Counted from the first letter of the stretch, positions 1 to 11,010 are shown. The stretch is 64,000 bases of DNA from Chitinophagaceae bacterium (GCA_022843585.1 JALHNJ010000003.1:124001-188000); one strand, 5' to 3'. The notes: generated from the letters alone by a model not told the origin. Translations and numbers: made by a program.

Positions 1-2415
1 TGGCGGGATATTGATGGTGCTGTAAATGATGTCAAGTTACTATCGTCCACATTAACCAATGATAAAAGATTCAATCCTGAAAATATTTATCGAGTAACCG
101 ATGATGATGCTACAAAAACTAAAATGCTGGCTGCTTTTAATAAGTTTTCATCAGAATTGAAAAAAGGAGATGTGGTGTTCATTCATTTCTCAGGTCATGG
201 AAATTTAGCGATTAAAATGCCAGACTCACTGAAGAAATATGAAGGGCTCTTAATTCCCTGCCGGGATGCAAATTACCCAACTGATTCTGCCGTTTCAAAA
301 GGAAATAATATTTACCAATTTGAATTGGAGAACTTTCTCAATGACATAAAGAAAAAGGTGGGTAGAACAGGACAGTTGATTGTTTCTTTAGATGTTAGCC
401 ATTCCGGGGAATTGTTAACCTATGGGGACAGAGATACGACTTCCGCCAGCAATAACAGCATTTCGATGCGGGGAGAAAGTAATAATATGCTTTTAAATCT
501 GGTACAGGACGAAACTGCACCGGTGGTTATTTATACAGGAACAAATCAAAACGAATTCGGACAGGAAATGCGGGATGAGAATAGTATGTCTTACGGAGCT
601 TATTCTTTAGCATTAGCTAAATCATTTTCCAACCCAAGTATTTTAAATACGGCTGAATTACACGAAGAGGTAATTTCTTTTTTGAAAAGAAATGGGAAAC
701 GTCAAACCCCGGGTTACCTCGCCAGTGAAACACAGTTTTTATTTGAAGAGAGTGAAACTTCGGGTGGCCAACAACTTGCAGTACTACCAACCTTAACACA
801 ATCAGGCAATTCATTTCTGCTGTCGGTTGGTATTTCTGAATACAAAGAAAAAAATAAAACTGAATTAAGTTTTATAAACTGCGCTTCTGATGCCCGGACT
901 TATGCCAGCTTTTTTGAAAACCAGTTTGAACAGATCTCTAATACTAAGAATAAGAAAAAACTTTTCTCCACCTTGCTGATCAATAAGGATGCGACAAAAG
1001 ACAGTATCCTGTCTGCGATTAATTATGCTATTTCCAATACAAAACCGGAGGATTATTTTATATTCAATTTTTCAGGTTATTGTAAACCACTCCGGGATAG
1101 TGCCGGCAAACAGGTTACCTATTTTGTACCGTATGGATTAAGGGCACTGAATGATTCACTGGAAATAATGCAAAAGGGTATTCCCTTAAACCAATTAAAG
1201 GATCTGTTTCAACTAATCCCCGCCAACAACCAGCTTTTTATAACCGAGGCTGGTTCCACCAATGATTTTCAAAAAGAATTTATCCAGGCATTGATTGAAA
1301 CCAGTCCATCCATTGCTTCTTTGTCAAATAAGAACAGAATTTTTATTGTTCCCAAAGGAAGCGGACTTGATAAATTTTCCTGCAACAATATCAACAAAGA
1401 CCATGGGCCTATTAATTATTTCGTTACCTCCTTACCGGATGAGCTGAACATTTTTGGTTTATTTGAAGGCGGCCTCTATAAAGACGCAGTGAAATTTGCA
1501 TTGAATAAAACGGAGGTGGATTGCGATTATTTCCGTACTGAATATTTTGATATTTTCTTTGAAAGAGAGTTTATCAGCAGCTTGCGTTATTTATTACCCG
1601 ATGAGGTAATGCAGAGCCGGGGATTAAAAGTGCAGGAAAAAGATAAAGCCGCTATCGCTTCTACCATTTCAAACCGGTATGCACTGGTAGTAGGGACTGA
1701 TATTTATGCAGGCAAACCCGAGTGGAATGACCTGAATAATCCTGTACTGGATGCAAAGGATATTGCAAAAGAACTACAGACTGGTTTTGGTTTCAATGTT
1801 ATTACATTATACGATAAACCAGCAGATAGTATTTATGAAAATATAATTCGCCTCTCAAAGATTTTGCAGCCGAATGACCAACTATTGATTTATGTGGCGG
1901 GTCATGGCGACTTTGATGAACGATTATTTGATGACGGATTTATTGTTTGTGCGGATTCGAAACCCACTAAAATCGATGCTTACCGCAATAGCTATATTCA
2001 GTATTCCAAGCTTTCGAGAATGATCAATAAACTGCCTGCCCAGCAGGTTATTATGATCCTGGATGTATGTTTTGGCGGCACATTTGATGAAAGAGTGGTA
2101 CGCAACCAGGCGAGGTCGAAAAATGATATGTATGATAACCTAAGTGCGGAGAATTATTTTGCCGAAAAGCTAAAGAAGAAAACAAGGCTCTACCTGACAT
2201 CGGGAGGCAAAAAAGAAGTGCCGGATGGCTACAAAGGGAAGCACTCCCCTTTTGCCCAGCGGTTGATTCAATGTCTACAAACCCGGGGAGCAGCGGATAA
2301 GATATTAACCTCCACTAACTTTTTTGAGTTTGTAAAAAAACTTCCTTCAGGCCCATTATTAGGAAGTTTTGGTGATGATGAACCGGGAAGTGAATTTATT
2401 ATTCTGGCAAAATGA
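1..2415 (+). CDS. Multi-caspase-like (peptidase C14 family) protein, 5' end outside window
   Basis: The reading frame is open from base 1 (W-R-D-I-D-G-A-V-N-D-V, the usual start of a caspase fold), so the gene begins upstream and the first ATG at 124 is internal. Three caspase-like units follow one another. Unit 1 has the His-Gly motif FSGHGN (His codon in 187-201), but the expected Cys of D-x-C-H-S-G is Ser (AGC, 397-399; LDVSHSG). Unit 2 (about 810-1450) has Tyr in place of His (FSGYC, Tyr codon 1078-1080) and no Cys motif (ITEAGST near 1240). Unit 3 (about 1675-2300) keeps both: AGHGD (His 1903-1905) and LDVCFGG (Cys 2068-2070). Only the last unit should be catalytic. No membrane segment is visible in this part. 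Family membership is secure; substrate and role (signalling, defence or cell death) are unknown. Confidence 0.85.
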   Translation, partial: WRDIDGAVNDVKLLSSTLTNDKRFNPENIYRVTDDDATKTKMLAAFNKFSSELKKGDVVFIHFSGHGNLAIKMPDSLKKYEGLLIPCRDANYPTDSAVSKGNNIYQFELENFLNDIKKKVGRTGQLIVSLDVSHSGELLTYGDRDTTSASNNSISMRGESNNMLLNLVQDETAPVVIYTGTNQNEFGQEMRDENSMSYGAYSLALAKSFSNPSILNTAELHEEVISFLKRNGKRQTPGYLASETQFLFEESETSGGQQLAVLPTLTQSGNSFLLSVGISEYKEKNKTELSFINCASDARTYASFFENQFEQISNTKNKKKLFSTLLINKDATKDSILSAINYAISNTKPEDYFIFNFSGYCKPLRDSAGKQVTYFVPYGLRALNDSLEIMQKGIPLNQLKDLFQLIPANNQLFITEAGSTNDFQKEFIQALIETSPSIASLSNKNRIFIVPKGSGLDKFSCNNINKDHGPINYFVTSLPDELNIFGLFEGGLYKDAVKFALNKTEVDCDYFRTEYFDIFFEREFISSLRYLLPDEVMQSRGLKVQEKDKAAIASTISNRYALVVGTDIYAGKPEWNDLNNPVLDAKDIAKELQTGFGFNVITLYDKPADSIYENIIRLSKILQPNDQLLIYVAGHGDFDERLFDDGFIVCADSKPTKIDAYRNSYIQYSKLSRMINKLPAQQVIMILDVCFGGTFDERVVRNQARSKNDMYDNLSAENYFAEKLKKKTRLYLTSGGKKEVPDGYKGKHSPFAQRLIQCLQTRGAADKILTSTNFFEFVKKLPSGPLLGSFGDDEPGSEFIILAK

Positions 2416-2517
2416 GTAGAGCGGACGAAAATTAAAGTTATCAATTTTGGCTAACGCAAATACTTAATCATTCACCTATAATCACCGGGTTAAAACCCAG
2501 AGCAATTAAATACACAA

Positions 2518-2554
2518 CAATGTCAACCTTGAATTATATTCAAGGTTGACATTG
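2518..2554. terminator. Bidirectional hairpin between convergent genes
   Basis: A perfect 16-bp inverted repeat (caatgtcaaccttgaa and its complement) with a 5-base loop lies between the stop of the caspase-like gene and the stop of the convergent CBM48 gene. There is no clean T-run on either side, so a terminator role is inferred from position and stem length. Confidence 0.6.
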
Positions 2555-2576
2555 AAAAATATATATAAGAAGAAAA

Positions 2577-3173
2577 TTATTTTCCTGCTACCAGTTCTTT
2601 TTGCAGAGTAGCAAGTTCATCCCATTTACCTGCAGCAGCCAGTTTAGCTTGCTTCGGCCATGATGTTGGATTATGCATAGCAAATTTTGTTCCTGCTGCT
2701 TCCAAAATTGCTTTCAATTTTTTTGCAGATAGTTTAGATAGCTCTTTAAATGTTACAATATTTTCTGCTGCTAATAACTCATTGATCTTTTTACCAATGC
2801 CTTCAATTTTAGTAAGGTCGTCTGCAATGGTTACTGTAGGTTCAGCTTTTTTTACAGGAGCTTTTTTTGCTTTCACTTCCTTCGGTTCAACAACTGGTAC
2901 TGTTATTACACAATTCTCTACTGCAAATTCATGTGCAAACGCAAATGTTGCTGCTTTGTCATCATTTACCCATCTGCCATCACTCAGCAAATAGCGATAT
3001 TGATATGTTTTGCCTGCTTCCAGGCTGGCAATTGCTTTTAAAGAACCATCCTTTTGTTTTTTCAAACTAATACCGTTGGCCTGGTCCCAATTGTTGAACT
3101 CGCCAAGTAATAAACCTTCTGTTGCATCTGCAACCACATCCGCTGAAAGCGTAAATGTTACTTTTGTCGCCAT
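2577..3173 (-). CDS. CBM48-like domain fused to helix-hairpin-helix (L21-extension/DUF4332-like) domain
   Basis: 198 residues with no signal peptide. Residues 1-90 resemble the early-set/isoamylase N-terminal fold (GEFNNWD, YQYRYLLSDGRWVND), which in other proteins binds glycogen or alpha-glucans. A Lys/Ala/Pro-rich linker (about 95-115) follows. Residues 118-196 form a helix-hairpin-helix segment (LTKIEGIGKKINELLA, then MHNPTSWPKQAKLAAAGKWDEL) that matches the C-terminal extension carried by ribosomal protein L21 in many Bacteroidota. The gene stands alone. A link between glycogen-type sugar sensing and a nucleic-acid or ribosome-associated module is inference. Domain assignment is by motif recognition. 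Confidence 0.7.
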   Translation of the reverse strand: MATKVTFTLSADVVADATEGLLLGEFNNWDQANGISLKKQKDGSLKAIASLEAGKTYQYRYLLSDGRWVNDDKAATFAFAHEFAVENCVITVPVVEPKEVKAKKAPVKKAEPTVTIADDLTKIEGIGKKINELLAAENIVTFKELSKLSAKKLKAILEAAGTKFAMHNPTSWPKQAKLAAAGKWDELATLQKELVAGK

Positions 3174-3347
3174 AATAAATTTGTTGTTTTACAATAAAAA
3201 GAAAGGCAAGAAATCGTGGATTTTCGGCAAAAATAGCCGGAAATGATTATATGATATCGTTAATACAATAGTTAAAAGAAGGTAACCCTTTTAATTGTTA
3301 CTGGTTTTCAACAACTGTGTATAAATAGTGAGTCATTCATTACATGC

Positions 3348-3455
3348 CCATCCGTGTTACCACTGTACAAAAGTGCGACCTGCCTGCCGGCAGGCAGGCG
3401 CAACAGACGATGCTAGTAGCAAAGCAGCCTGGTAAATAACCCTCCCGCCGTTCAT
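3348..3455. repeat. Dispersed intergenic repeat, copy A, carrying a palindromic insert
   Basis: This lies in the 345-base gap between 3173 and 3519, which holds no gene. It shares catccgtgttac, then gtacaa, gtgcgac, gacgatg, tagtagcaa and gcagc, in the same order, with 14832-14900. Copy A differs by an inserted perfect palindrome, cctgcctgccggcaggcagg (3379-3398), which is absent from copy B. The rest of the gap shows nothing recognisable. Confidence 0.65.
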
Positions 3456-3518
3456 CCTTTCTTTAAGTGAAATGGTAGATAGTATGGCTAATTTAATTGC
3501 AAGTAATAAAAATTGAAA

Positions 3519-4133
3519 ATGAAAAATATACTCCTTTTTTTATGCTGCATCATATCACTAAATATGTATGGGCAGGAAGAATTTGATGGCCATACATGGG
3601 AAGCTCCCTACCATTTGCCCACACCAAAAGATTGGGGCATTGAACGATTTCAGATCCCCATTGGTTTTGCGCCTCAAATTTTATATAAAGGAGTTGAAGA
3701 TATTCGCTTTACTCCCGGTTGGGCGAAAGTTAAAAGTGAAGAATATTGGTCGTATGCTTTTTTGTGGTATTTAGATGGTAAAATAAAAATGGATGAGAAT
3801 ACAATAGAGAGCCATTTAAAAAATTATTATACAGGGTTGTTTAACATTAATACAGACAGTGCAAAGAAAGCATCGGTGGAAATAATTCCGGTTACAACTA
3901 CTTTTAAAAAAGTAACAACAAGCAACGGTGATTTAAAAACTTATACCGGCACTATTGAAATGATGGATTATTTGCAACTGAAACCAATAACATTGAATTG
4001 TATTGTGCATCTTAGTAACTGCACAGAGAATAATAAGAGCTTTATTTTCTACGAACTATCACCACAACCTTTTACGCATACTGTCTGGAAAAATCTTAAA
4101 CAGCTTTGGTCAGACTTTAGGTGTGTAAAATAA
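3519..4133 (+). CDS. Secreted protein of unknown function
   Basis: The ATG at 3519 is preferred over an in-frame TTG at 3513 because it starts directly at the signal peptide (MKNILLFLCCIISLNMYGQ, cleavage likely after Gly before Gln, the common Bacteroidota pattern). The mature part is about 185 residues, rich in aromatic residues (EEYWSYAFLWYLDG) and beta-strand-like, with no membrane segment. It may be periplasmic. I do not recognise the family. It stands alone, convergent with the ParE-type toxin gene whose stop lies 12 bases beyond. Confidence 0.75.
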   Translation: MKNILLFLCCIISLNMYGQEEFDGHTWEAPYHLPTPKDWGIERFQIPIGFAPQILYKGVEDIRFTPGWAKVKSEEYWSYAFLWYLDGKIKMDENTIESHLKNYYTGLFNINTDSAKKASVEIIPVTTTFKKVTTSNGDLKTYTGTIEMMDYLQLKPITLNCIVHLSNCTENNKSFIFYELSPQPFTHTVWKNLKQLWSDFRCVK

Positions 4134-4145
4134 TTTTAGCAGCCG

Positions 4146-4442
4146 TTAAAACTTTTTCTTCTTAGGATTCATTCTTGTGTCATACATATTCAGTACAATC
4201 ACTTTCTTTCCTTTCACCTTATAGTATAGCCTGTTGTGTTTGGTAATAAATACAGAACGAACATCTTTTATTACTGTAGAAGAAATGCCGGTTAAAGGTT
4301 GCTTTGACAATTGTGCAATTCGAAGATCAATTTTATGAAGAAAGCTGGAAGCTACTTTGTATGACCATTCTTTTTCAAGATAAGCCAGCAGTCTGACCAG
4401 CTTATTTGTAAAGCGTTTCTTGAATATTATTTGGTACGCCAT
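4146..4442 (-). CDS. ParE/RelE-superfamily toxin
   Basis: 98 residues with the compact, basic RelE/ParE fold pattern: an N-terminal strand (YQIIFKKRFTNKL), an amphipathic helix with a Trp (YLEKEWSYKVASSFLHKI), and C-terminal strands (RLYYKVKGKKVIVLNMYDTRMNP). Family members act as gyrase poisons (ParE) or ribosome-dependent mRNA nucleases (RelE); the sequence alone does not decide which. The start codon lies inside the upstream antitoxin gene (16-base overlap), which implies translational coupling. Confidence 0.8.
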   Translation of the reverse strand: MAYQIIFKKRFTNKLVRLLAYLEKEWSYKVASSFLHKIDLRIAQLSKQPLTGISSTVIKDVRSVFITKHNRLYYKVKGKKVIVLNMYDTRMNPKKKKF

Positions 4443-4672
4443 TTATCAGTAGCCTTGTTGAATTCAATCAAAGAGATGGCATCTTTTTCATTTGGCTCAT
4501 TGGCAAGTTGCTCCAGTTCCTTTAATTGTTTTGCAGAAAGATTATCAATCACATCAACATCTTTAGCTGTTTTGTAAAAGGCTATGTCTTCTTTTACCAT
4601 CGACAAAAGGTCCTCATCATTTGTTTCATCAATGAGTTTAGTAAGTTCCTTTTTCAATTTATCAATAGCCAT
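4427..4672 (-). CDS. Antitoxin partner of ParE/RelE-type toxin
   Basis: 81 residues, acidic and helical (DETNDEDLLSMVKEDIAFY; LSAKQLKELEQLA), directly upstream of and overlapping the toxin gene by 16 bases. Size, position and charge fit a type II antitoxin that wraps its C-terminal helix around the toxin and may repress the operon through its N-terminus. No canonical ribbon-helix-helix or Phd motif is obvious, so the DNA-binding class is open. Confidence 0.7.
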   Translation of the reverse strand: MAIDKLKKELTKLIDETNDEDLLSMVKEDIAFYKTAKDVDVIDNLSAKQLKELEQLANEPNEKDAISLIEFNKATDKWRTK

Positions 4673-4763
4673 AGAGAAAAGTTTACTCTAATTTACTTCT
4701 TTTAAATAAAATAAGGCAAAAAGACTTTTATGAATGAATGTAAAATTTTAGCGCATAAGAAAC

Positions 4764-4792
4764 AAAAAAGGCGGCCTTTTACGGCCACCTTT
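4764..4792 (-). terminator. Rho-independent terminator of katG
   Basis: An inverted repeat (aaaggcggcc, loop ttttac, ggccaccttt, one mismatch) lies 22 bases past the katG stop. On the minus strand it is followed by a run of T, as expected for an intrinsic terminator. Confidence 0.75.
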
Positions 4793-4813
4793 ACTTAATG
4801 CTACTAACATATT

Positions 4814-7629
<2,816 letters not shown>

Positions 7630-7881
7630 GTTACCAATATTTTACAGCAAGTAACCTTCCATATAAAGTAAGTAACCAATATTTTGAGGTAATTAACCTT
7701 CCATTTAATGCATATTGCCAAACTTTTTTAGTAAATTACCTTTCCTTTGAGGTGAGTGACCTTTCTGCTGAGGTAAGTGACCTTCCATTTAAGGTAAGTT
7801 GCTTTCCCGATAAGGTAAGAGAGCAATCCGGTAAGGTAAGCGAACAACCCGGTAAGGTAAGAAGGCTTCCTGAAGCTGTTT
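7630..7881 (-). repeat. Twelve 21-bp degenerate tandem repeats in perfect phase, readable as heptapeptides
   Basis: Twelve units of exactly 21 bases with no insertion or deletion, for example gtgaccttccatttaaggtaa (7777-7797) and gcgaacaacccggtaaggtaa (7840-7860). Read leftward, one frame gives heptapeptides (YLTGLFA, YLTGLLS, YLIGKAT, YLKWKVT, YLSRKVT, HLKGKVI), and the pattern Y-L-x-x-K-V-T continues after one in-frame TAA (7728-7730) through CIKWKVN, YLKILVT and YFIWKVT. An ATG at 7889 or a TTG at 7910 could start such a frame. It may be a decayed small repeat-protein gene or a DNA-level operator array. It ends 63 bases before the HTH gene. Confidence 0.7.
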
Positions 7882-7944
7882 TTGGCCATTTTTGCGAACC
7901 CATTTATCAAACTAGCCGTAATAAACCTTAAAAATCAATAGTAT

Positions 7945-8295
7945 ATGCTTACACTGACTGTAACTGAACTGCTGCGGGCCCGGGGTGTGGATAACCCCGC
8001 CAAGTACTTAGTGCAACATGGCATGAAATACCACCAGGCGAACCGGCTACTGAGCGGAAAGCTGGGAAGCATGACCTACCCGATGCTGGAACAATTGTGC
8101 CTGATCTGTGAATGCACCCCGGATGAATTGTTTGCCTGGGTGAAGGATGAGAAAACCACCGTGGCGGATAACCACCCTTTGTATAAGTTGAAACCGAAAG
8201 CACCTGTGGCTAACCCGGTGGAACGGATAAAGAAGTTGCCGGTGAATAAACTGGAGAAACTGAAAAAAATACTGGATGAATTAGAGAAGGAATGA
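7945..8295 (+). CDS. Small XRE/HTH_26-type transcriptional regulator
   Basis: 116 residues. Residues 5-65 fit the Cro/C1-type HTH_26 pattern common in Bacteroidota (VTELLRARGVDNPAKYLV, HQANRLLSGK, MLEQLCLICECTPDELF). A Lys/Pro-rich linker and a charged C-terminal helix (NKLEKLKKILDELEKE) follow, possibly for dimerisation. Expected role: DNA-binding regulator, target unknown. The gene is visibly richer in G and C than its neighbours, which hints at separate ancestry. It lies directly downstream of the 21-bp repeat array and at the edge of the cassette-like island, so it could control either; this is inference. Confidence 0.75.
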   Translation: MLTLTVTELLRARGVDNPAKYLVQHGMKYHQANRLLSGKLGSMTYPMLEQLCLICECTPDELFAWVKDEKTTVADNHPLYKLKPKAPVANPVERIKKLPVNKLEKLKKILDELEKE

Positions 8296-8313
8296 TAAAT
8301 AAGGTTTTACTGC

Positions 8314-8362
8314 GAGTGACGCAAAACCATACTCAATGTTTTTTGACAATCGGCTGGAAGAA
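8314..8362 (-). repeat. Cassette-boundary repeat, copy 1
   Basis: gagtgacgcaaaaccat, then actcaatg, then tgacaatcggctggaagaa. It aligns over its whole length with the copies at 9587-9636 and 12457-12506 and begins 30 bases after the stop of the leftward lipoprotein gene. Confidence 0.65.
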
Positions 8363-8391
8363 AAACTGCCCATCAGCGGCTGCTTTTCATT

Positions 8392-9489
8392 TTAATTATA
8401 CCAACTATATGTTCTTTTTGTCGTGTCAACTGGATTGTCAATGCGATCAAAAGTTATACGTCCCTTAAAAATTTCTTCTGCCTTATGCTTTACTTTTTCT
8501 CTTAGTCGAGCATATGCAGGACATGGATTTTCCCAAATCTGTTCTATCACTGCATTAATTAAATTTTCTTTGTCCGGCAGGCATGTATACTTTGGTAAGT
8601 TAGTGAGCATTGTGTCTAATAGTTTTGCACTCCTATCATTTTGTTGTACGACCAATGCCTCGATGAAATCTTCAGGGGCAGCCCTATCCGCATTATATCC
8701 AGTAAATCCATGAGGTCTATTTCCTGAAAATTTATAGAACTGCCTGCGATGATAAAGCTGTAAGACATCAAGGTAAGCGGTGTCGGGAAATTCTTTCATA
8801 AGCCGGAAAGAAACATCACTTAACTCCCAAACTTGTTTCATCAATTTGTCTTTTATAAGTTGTATATCTTCTTTCTTGTGGAATTTGGCAAGTCCGTATA
8901 GTGCATATTCAATTTCATAGAAAGACAATTCATAACCTTCATACTGGTCTAATCGCCTTGGTCTTGTTGCCATATCCTTTATGTATGTGTAATATTTTTC
9001 TTGAGCTTCTATACTTGTAAGGATGTTATAGGCAGAACTTAAATAATTATGTTTCGTCAAAACTGTTTCAATGGTCTTGTCTTTTGCTTGAGATGTTTCC
9101 CAACGGGTTCTACCTATTAAACAATCCGAAACAGTTTCAAACTTAATTCCAAATTCTCCATTGTCTGTAGCTACAATTGCTGTATCGGCAAGATGCTTCA
9201 TTACAATGTCAAATGGGTTAAACGAATTTCTTTCAAGCATTTCCCAAAGTGCTGTTGCTCTTAATATCGGAATTTCAGACTTAGCCAATCGAACTAATTC
9301 ATCATCAGTTATGCTTTTAATATCAGAACTGTCATGATATGTAACAATACCTTCTGAAACAATTCTAAAAAGGAAGGGTTGAAGAGATTTCCTAAAATCC
9401 TTTATTGCATAGGACTTGTCTTGCTCGTTTTTACACGAAAAAATAAAAACTATTAAAGTCGTAAGCAGAAAATGTTTTAGCCTAATCAT
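8392..9489 (-). CDS. Lipoprotein of unknown function
   Basis: 365 residues beginning with a lipoprotein signal (MIRLKHFLLTTLIVFIFSC, Cys19 as lipid anchor), so probably attached to the inner or outer membrane on the periplasmic side. The mature part is mostly helical, with HEAT-like pieces (ARLAKSEIPILRATALWEML-type segments near residues 50-70; FHKKEDIQLIKDKL) that could be a helical repeat scaffold. I do not recognise the family. It is followed at once by a cassette-boundary repeat. Codon use is AT-rich like its island neighbours. Confidence 0.75.
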   Translation of the reverse strand: MIRLKHFLLTTLIVFIFSCKNEQDKSYAIKDFRKSLQPFLFRIVSEGIVTYHDSSDIKSITDDELVRLAKSEIPILRATALWEMLERNSFNPFDIVMKHLADTAIVATDNGEFGIKFETVSDCLIGRTRWETSQAKDKTIETVLTKHNYLSSAYNILTSIEAQEKYYTYIKDMATRPRRLDQYEGYELSFYEIEYALYGLAKFHKKEDIQLIKDKLMKQVWELSDVSFRLMKEFPDTAYLDVLQLYHRRQFYKFSGNRPHGFTGYNADRAAPEDFIEALVVQQNDRSAKLLDTMLTNLPKYTCLPDKENLINAVIEQIWENPCPAYARLREKVKHKAEEIFKGRITFDRIDNPVDTTKRTYSWYN

Positions 9490-9544
9490 AAAGAATCAAT
9501 AGTTAGATACGATTGGAAGGAAGTTTCCATAAATAGCAGCTAAG

Positions 9545-9636
9545 AAGTAAATTTATGATATAAGACGTAAGTTTCAAAAGAACAGTGAGTGCCACAAAAC
9601 AAACACAACGCCTTATGACACCCGGCTGAGAAGAAG
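9545..9636 (-). repeat. Cassette-boundary repeat, copy 2, with 39-bp identical extension
   Basis: Bases 9545-9583 (starting aagtaaatttatgatataag) are identical to 12415-12453. They are followed by gagtgccacaaaac, then tgacacccggctgagaagaag, the shared core. The repeat lies upstream of the rightward DUF2059 gene and of the leftward lipoprotein gene. Confidence 0.75.
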
Positions 9637-9690
9637 AGAATGTTTACTTTTACTATTATATATTTCCGATTTACCTCTAAATACCTTGCA

Positions 9691-10194
9691 CCAATGAAAA
9701 AATGCTTTGGATTTTTTATTCTTCTTTTAAGTGTATCTGCCTCGGCGCAAAAGGATACGGCTACCTACTCTTCTATATTTGAGAAGATCAACCACTCCGT
9801 TACAAATTACAAACTGGATACATCTGCGGTACCGAATGATAAGGTAACGAATAAAATAATTGAACTGCGCCAATTAAAAGGTGGCTTTAATATTAATGAA
9901 GCGATTGATTATAAATTGGAGGAGGATAAACAAAAAGCTGAGATGCCTGCTGCTGCGTTTGCGAAGTTTGCTGCCTTTATGCAAACAGGTGATGGAAAAA
10001 AATGGCTGGACAATGCGGTGATATGGATATACCGGCAACGGTTTACCTATAAAGAATTAAAAAAACTGGTGAAGTTTTATAAAACGAGTGCCGGGCAAAA
10101 GATGTCGGCGGATTTTCCAATCATTATGATGCAATCGCTGGCGGCGGCGGAAATGATAAAGGGGGTGTATGAAAAACAGCAAATAAAGAAGTAG
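9691..10194 (+). CDS. Secreted DUF2059-type protein
   Basis: The start at 9691 is chosen because MKKCFGFFILLLSVSASAQ is a complete signal peptide; the longer frame from 9640 adds 17 residues that cross into the boundary repeat. About 150 mature residues. The C-terminal 80 residues show the DUF2059 pattern (FTYKELKKLVKFYKTSAGQKM, IIMMQSLAAAEM), a small helical domain of unknown function found in periplasmic proteins. It is the only rightward gene inside the leftward island. Confidence 0.8.
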   Translation, partial: PMKKCFGFFILLLSVSASAQKDTATYSSIFEKINHSVTNYKLDTSAVPNDKVTNKIIELRQLKGGFNINEAIDYKLEEDKQKAEMPAAAFAKFAAFMQTGDGKKWLDNAVIWIYRQRFTYKELKKLVKFYKTSAGQKMSADFPIIMMQSLAAAEMIKGVYEKQQIKK

Positions 10195-10405
10195 AAACTG
10201 ATATCGGCTAAAAGATTTATGTAGATTTCTATTTCAGGGAACGTTAGGGACTTGCGTTTGTGGCGGTATTCAGGGAACCGAAGGCTAGCCCATGCACTAA
10301 ACTTAAAAAAAATTACTGTCGATCAGATTTTATTCATCAGCCTCCATGACGCAAAACCAACTGTTGGGTGCAGTTGCCGGGTATTCAGCCTTATGGGTAC
10401 AAGAA

Positions 10406-10915
10406 TTAATACTCAACAATATTAAGTTTTATTGATTTCACAGCTTTGATAAACTCACCATTCATAATGCTATCAAGATCTCTTCCAATAAAAGCGATTC
10501 TAATAGTCGGCTTCCCTGGAGGAGTAGAAACACTATCAATATATAATCCTGAATATCCGTTGCCTACGTCTAAAGGTTGATAGATTTTTGCTTTATAACC
10601 GGAAACTTGTTCATACCATATTTTGTATTTCACATTTGAACCGTGGAAGTAATCTGTAGCACCCTCTCCAATTGAATAGTCAATAAACTCCTTCGGCCCA
10701 ATTTGTATCTTACCTTGATTAGTACCCCTTAAGTCTCTACGAAGATTCCCCTCGTTAAGGTTTTTCCAGGTAGAGGGTGCCATAATTACACCAAAATCAA
10801 GGTAGAGGTGCTTGATATAGGCAGTGCGACCAAAATATCGATTCTCTTTAGATTTTTTCTGTATGCAGGAGAAAGAAAAATAACAAGAAAAGAAAACAAA
10901 TAGGATTCGTGTCAT
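10406..10915 (-). CDS. Lipoprotein of unknown function
   Basis: About 169 residues from the ATG at 10915 (MTRILFVFFSCYFSFSC); a further in-frame ATG at 10930 would add five residues. The hydrophobic stretch ending in FSFSC is a lipoprotein signal. The mature protein has mixed strands with many Gly and Tyr and no motif I can place. Downstream, near 10347-10359, lies tgacgcaaaacca, a short piece shared with boundary repeat copy 1. It belongs to the cassette-like island. Confidence 0.7.
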   Translation of the reverse strand: MTRILFVFFSCYFSFSCIQKKSKENRYFGRTAYIKHLYLDFGVIMAPSTWKNLNEGNLRRDLRGTNQGKIQIGPKEFIDYSIGEGATDYFHGSNVKYKIWYEQVSGYKAKIYQPLDVGNGYSGLYIDSVSTPPGKPTIRIAFIGRDLDSIMNGEFIKAVKSIKLNIVEY

Positions 10916-11010
10916 ATCAAAGTATTGCACTCAACGTATGTATTTACGCTATAAGGCGCTACCCAAATATAGCAAACAATATTTTTAAGTAATTCGTAAA
11001 CGTTAGTGGC

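Noticed and set aside
7630-7881. CRISPR array reading of the 21-bp repeat
   Set aside because: Units are contiguous and degenerate, without conserved repeats separated by unique spacers, and there are no cas genes in the window.
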